Of a DNA stretch of 6,509 nt, positions 6,244-6,509 are shown piece after piece; the stretch's first letter is position 1, and the number at the start of each line of letters is the position of its first letter. The translations under genes and the position numbers were made by a program. Location of the stretch: the NCBI GenBank assembly GCA_002067635.1, contig MVRB01000170.1:1-6509 (forward strand), written 5' to 3'. Under the pieces are notes generated by a model. That model had not been told where the DNA came from, did not search any database, and saw nothing but the letters and a program-made list of their open reading frames with translations. This stretch comes from Methanomassiliicoccales archaeon PtaU1.Bin030. GTDB taxonomy: Archaea > Thermoplasmatota > Thermoplasmata > Methanomassiliicoccales > Methanomassiliicoccaceae.

Positions 6244-6509
6244 ATGAACCTGACCATAACCATGCTGTCATATGACCATGGCATCATCCAGCAGGTGCTG
6301 GACGTACTCGCGGACCTGGCCGCTGAGAACGCCTTCGACCGCTACCGGTCGGAAATGAGGGAGGTCAGCGAGTTCCTGCTTCATTTCATGGACAAATATC
6401 ACCATGGGCGGGAGGAGCTGGTCGTTTTTCCAATATCCTCGGAGGGGGGCTCGGATCTGCCGGAGAAGGTCGACCAGCTTATCCAGGAGCACCGAAGGGC
6501 ACTGGAGCT
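6244..6509 (+). CDS. Hemerythrin-like HHE cation-binding protein, C-terminus cut by window edge
   Basis: The first 88 residues from the ATG at 6244 show a helical hemerythrin HHE pattern. YDHGII places H12 in the first helix; FLLHFMDKYHHGREELVVFP (44-63) holds H47, H53, H54 and E57/E58 followed by the typical FP; and QEHRRAL at 81-87 gives H83. Such residues bind a non-haem di-iron centre used for oxygen or NO binding, redox sensing or iron handling; which applies here cannot be told, and the remaining ligands lie beyond the edge. The ATG at 6244 has no Shine-Dalgarno sequence and no obvious TATA box, and the frame is open upstream to at least GTG 6127, so the start is uncertain. A fourteen-base neighbourhood upstream (CTCCATTAGTTATG) is AT-richer than nearby coding DNA. 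It lies downstream of larE on the same strand, but a functional link is not evident. Confidence 0.75.
   Translation, partial: MNLTITMLSYDHGIIQQVLDVLADLAAENAFDRYRSEMREVSEFLLHFMDKYHHGREELVVFPISSEGGSDLPEKVDQLIQEHRRALE

Noticed and set aside
1..6509. CRISPR arrays, tRNA or rRNA genes, insertion sequences and attachment sites
   Set aside because: No regularly spaced direct repeats, no cloverleaf-like or rRNA-like stretch, and no transposase or integrase motifs were seen on either strand by reading; a short RNA hidden antisense to a gene cannot be excluded by eye.

Overview
The window reads as chromosomal DNA of an archaeon with high GC content. The Nre repair-protein family is archaeal. Several genes lie directly behind AT-rich TATA-like boxes at the distance expected for leaderless or short-leader transcripts, while genes inside operons have GGAGG-type ribosome sites. 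A methanogen-related lineage such as the Thermoplasmatota/Methanomassiliicoccales fits, but that placement is inference from gene content and style, not a tested result.

Layout: nearly all of the window is coding. From about 5228 down to 1 five genes run on the minus strand: larB, a PolX-family protein, a GNAT acetyltransferase, nreA and a radical SAM protein of the SPL family that is cut by the left edge. The first three are tightly packed (27 and 6 nt gaps) and probably form one transcript. A TATA-like box in the 61 nt gap before nreA suggests a second transcript, nreA plus the radical SAM gene, whose reading frames overlap by 8 bp. On the plus strand, larE starts at 5316, divergent from larB, and is followed after 127 nt by the beginning of a hemerythrin-like gene cut by the right edge.

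Function: LarB and LarE carry out the first two stages of nickel-pincer nucleotide (NPN) cofactor synthesis: carboxylation/hydrolysis of nicotinate adenine dinucleotide, then sulfur insertion. LarC (nickel insertion) and a LarA-type user enzyme are not in the window. LarE has exactly three cysteines, in the arrangement known to hold a [4Fe-4S] cluster. The larB-larE intergenic region consists largely of three back-to-back palindromes, one of which is also the likely TATA element. NreA plus the radical SAM protein look like a DNA-repair pair; NreA ends in a PCNA-interaction-like motif.

The most striking item is the PolX-family gene between larB and the acetyltransferase. It keeps full length and the family architecture (helix-hairpin-helix, nucleotidyltransferase fold, PHP fold). 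By motif alignment, however, it has lost all three catalytic aspartates of the polymerase domain and all six metal-binding histidines of the PHP domain, in an uninterrupted reading frame. It looks like a double pseudoenzyme retained for a non-catalytic role.
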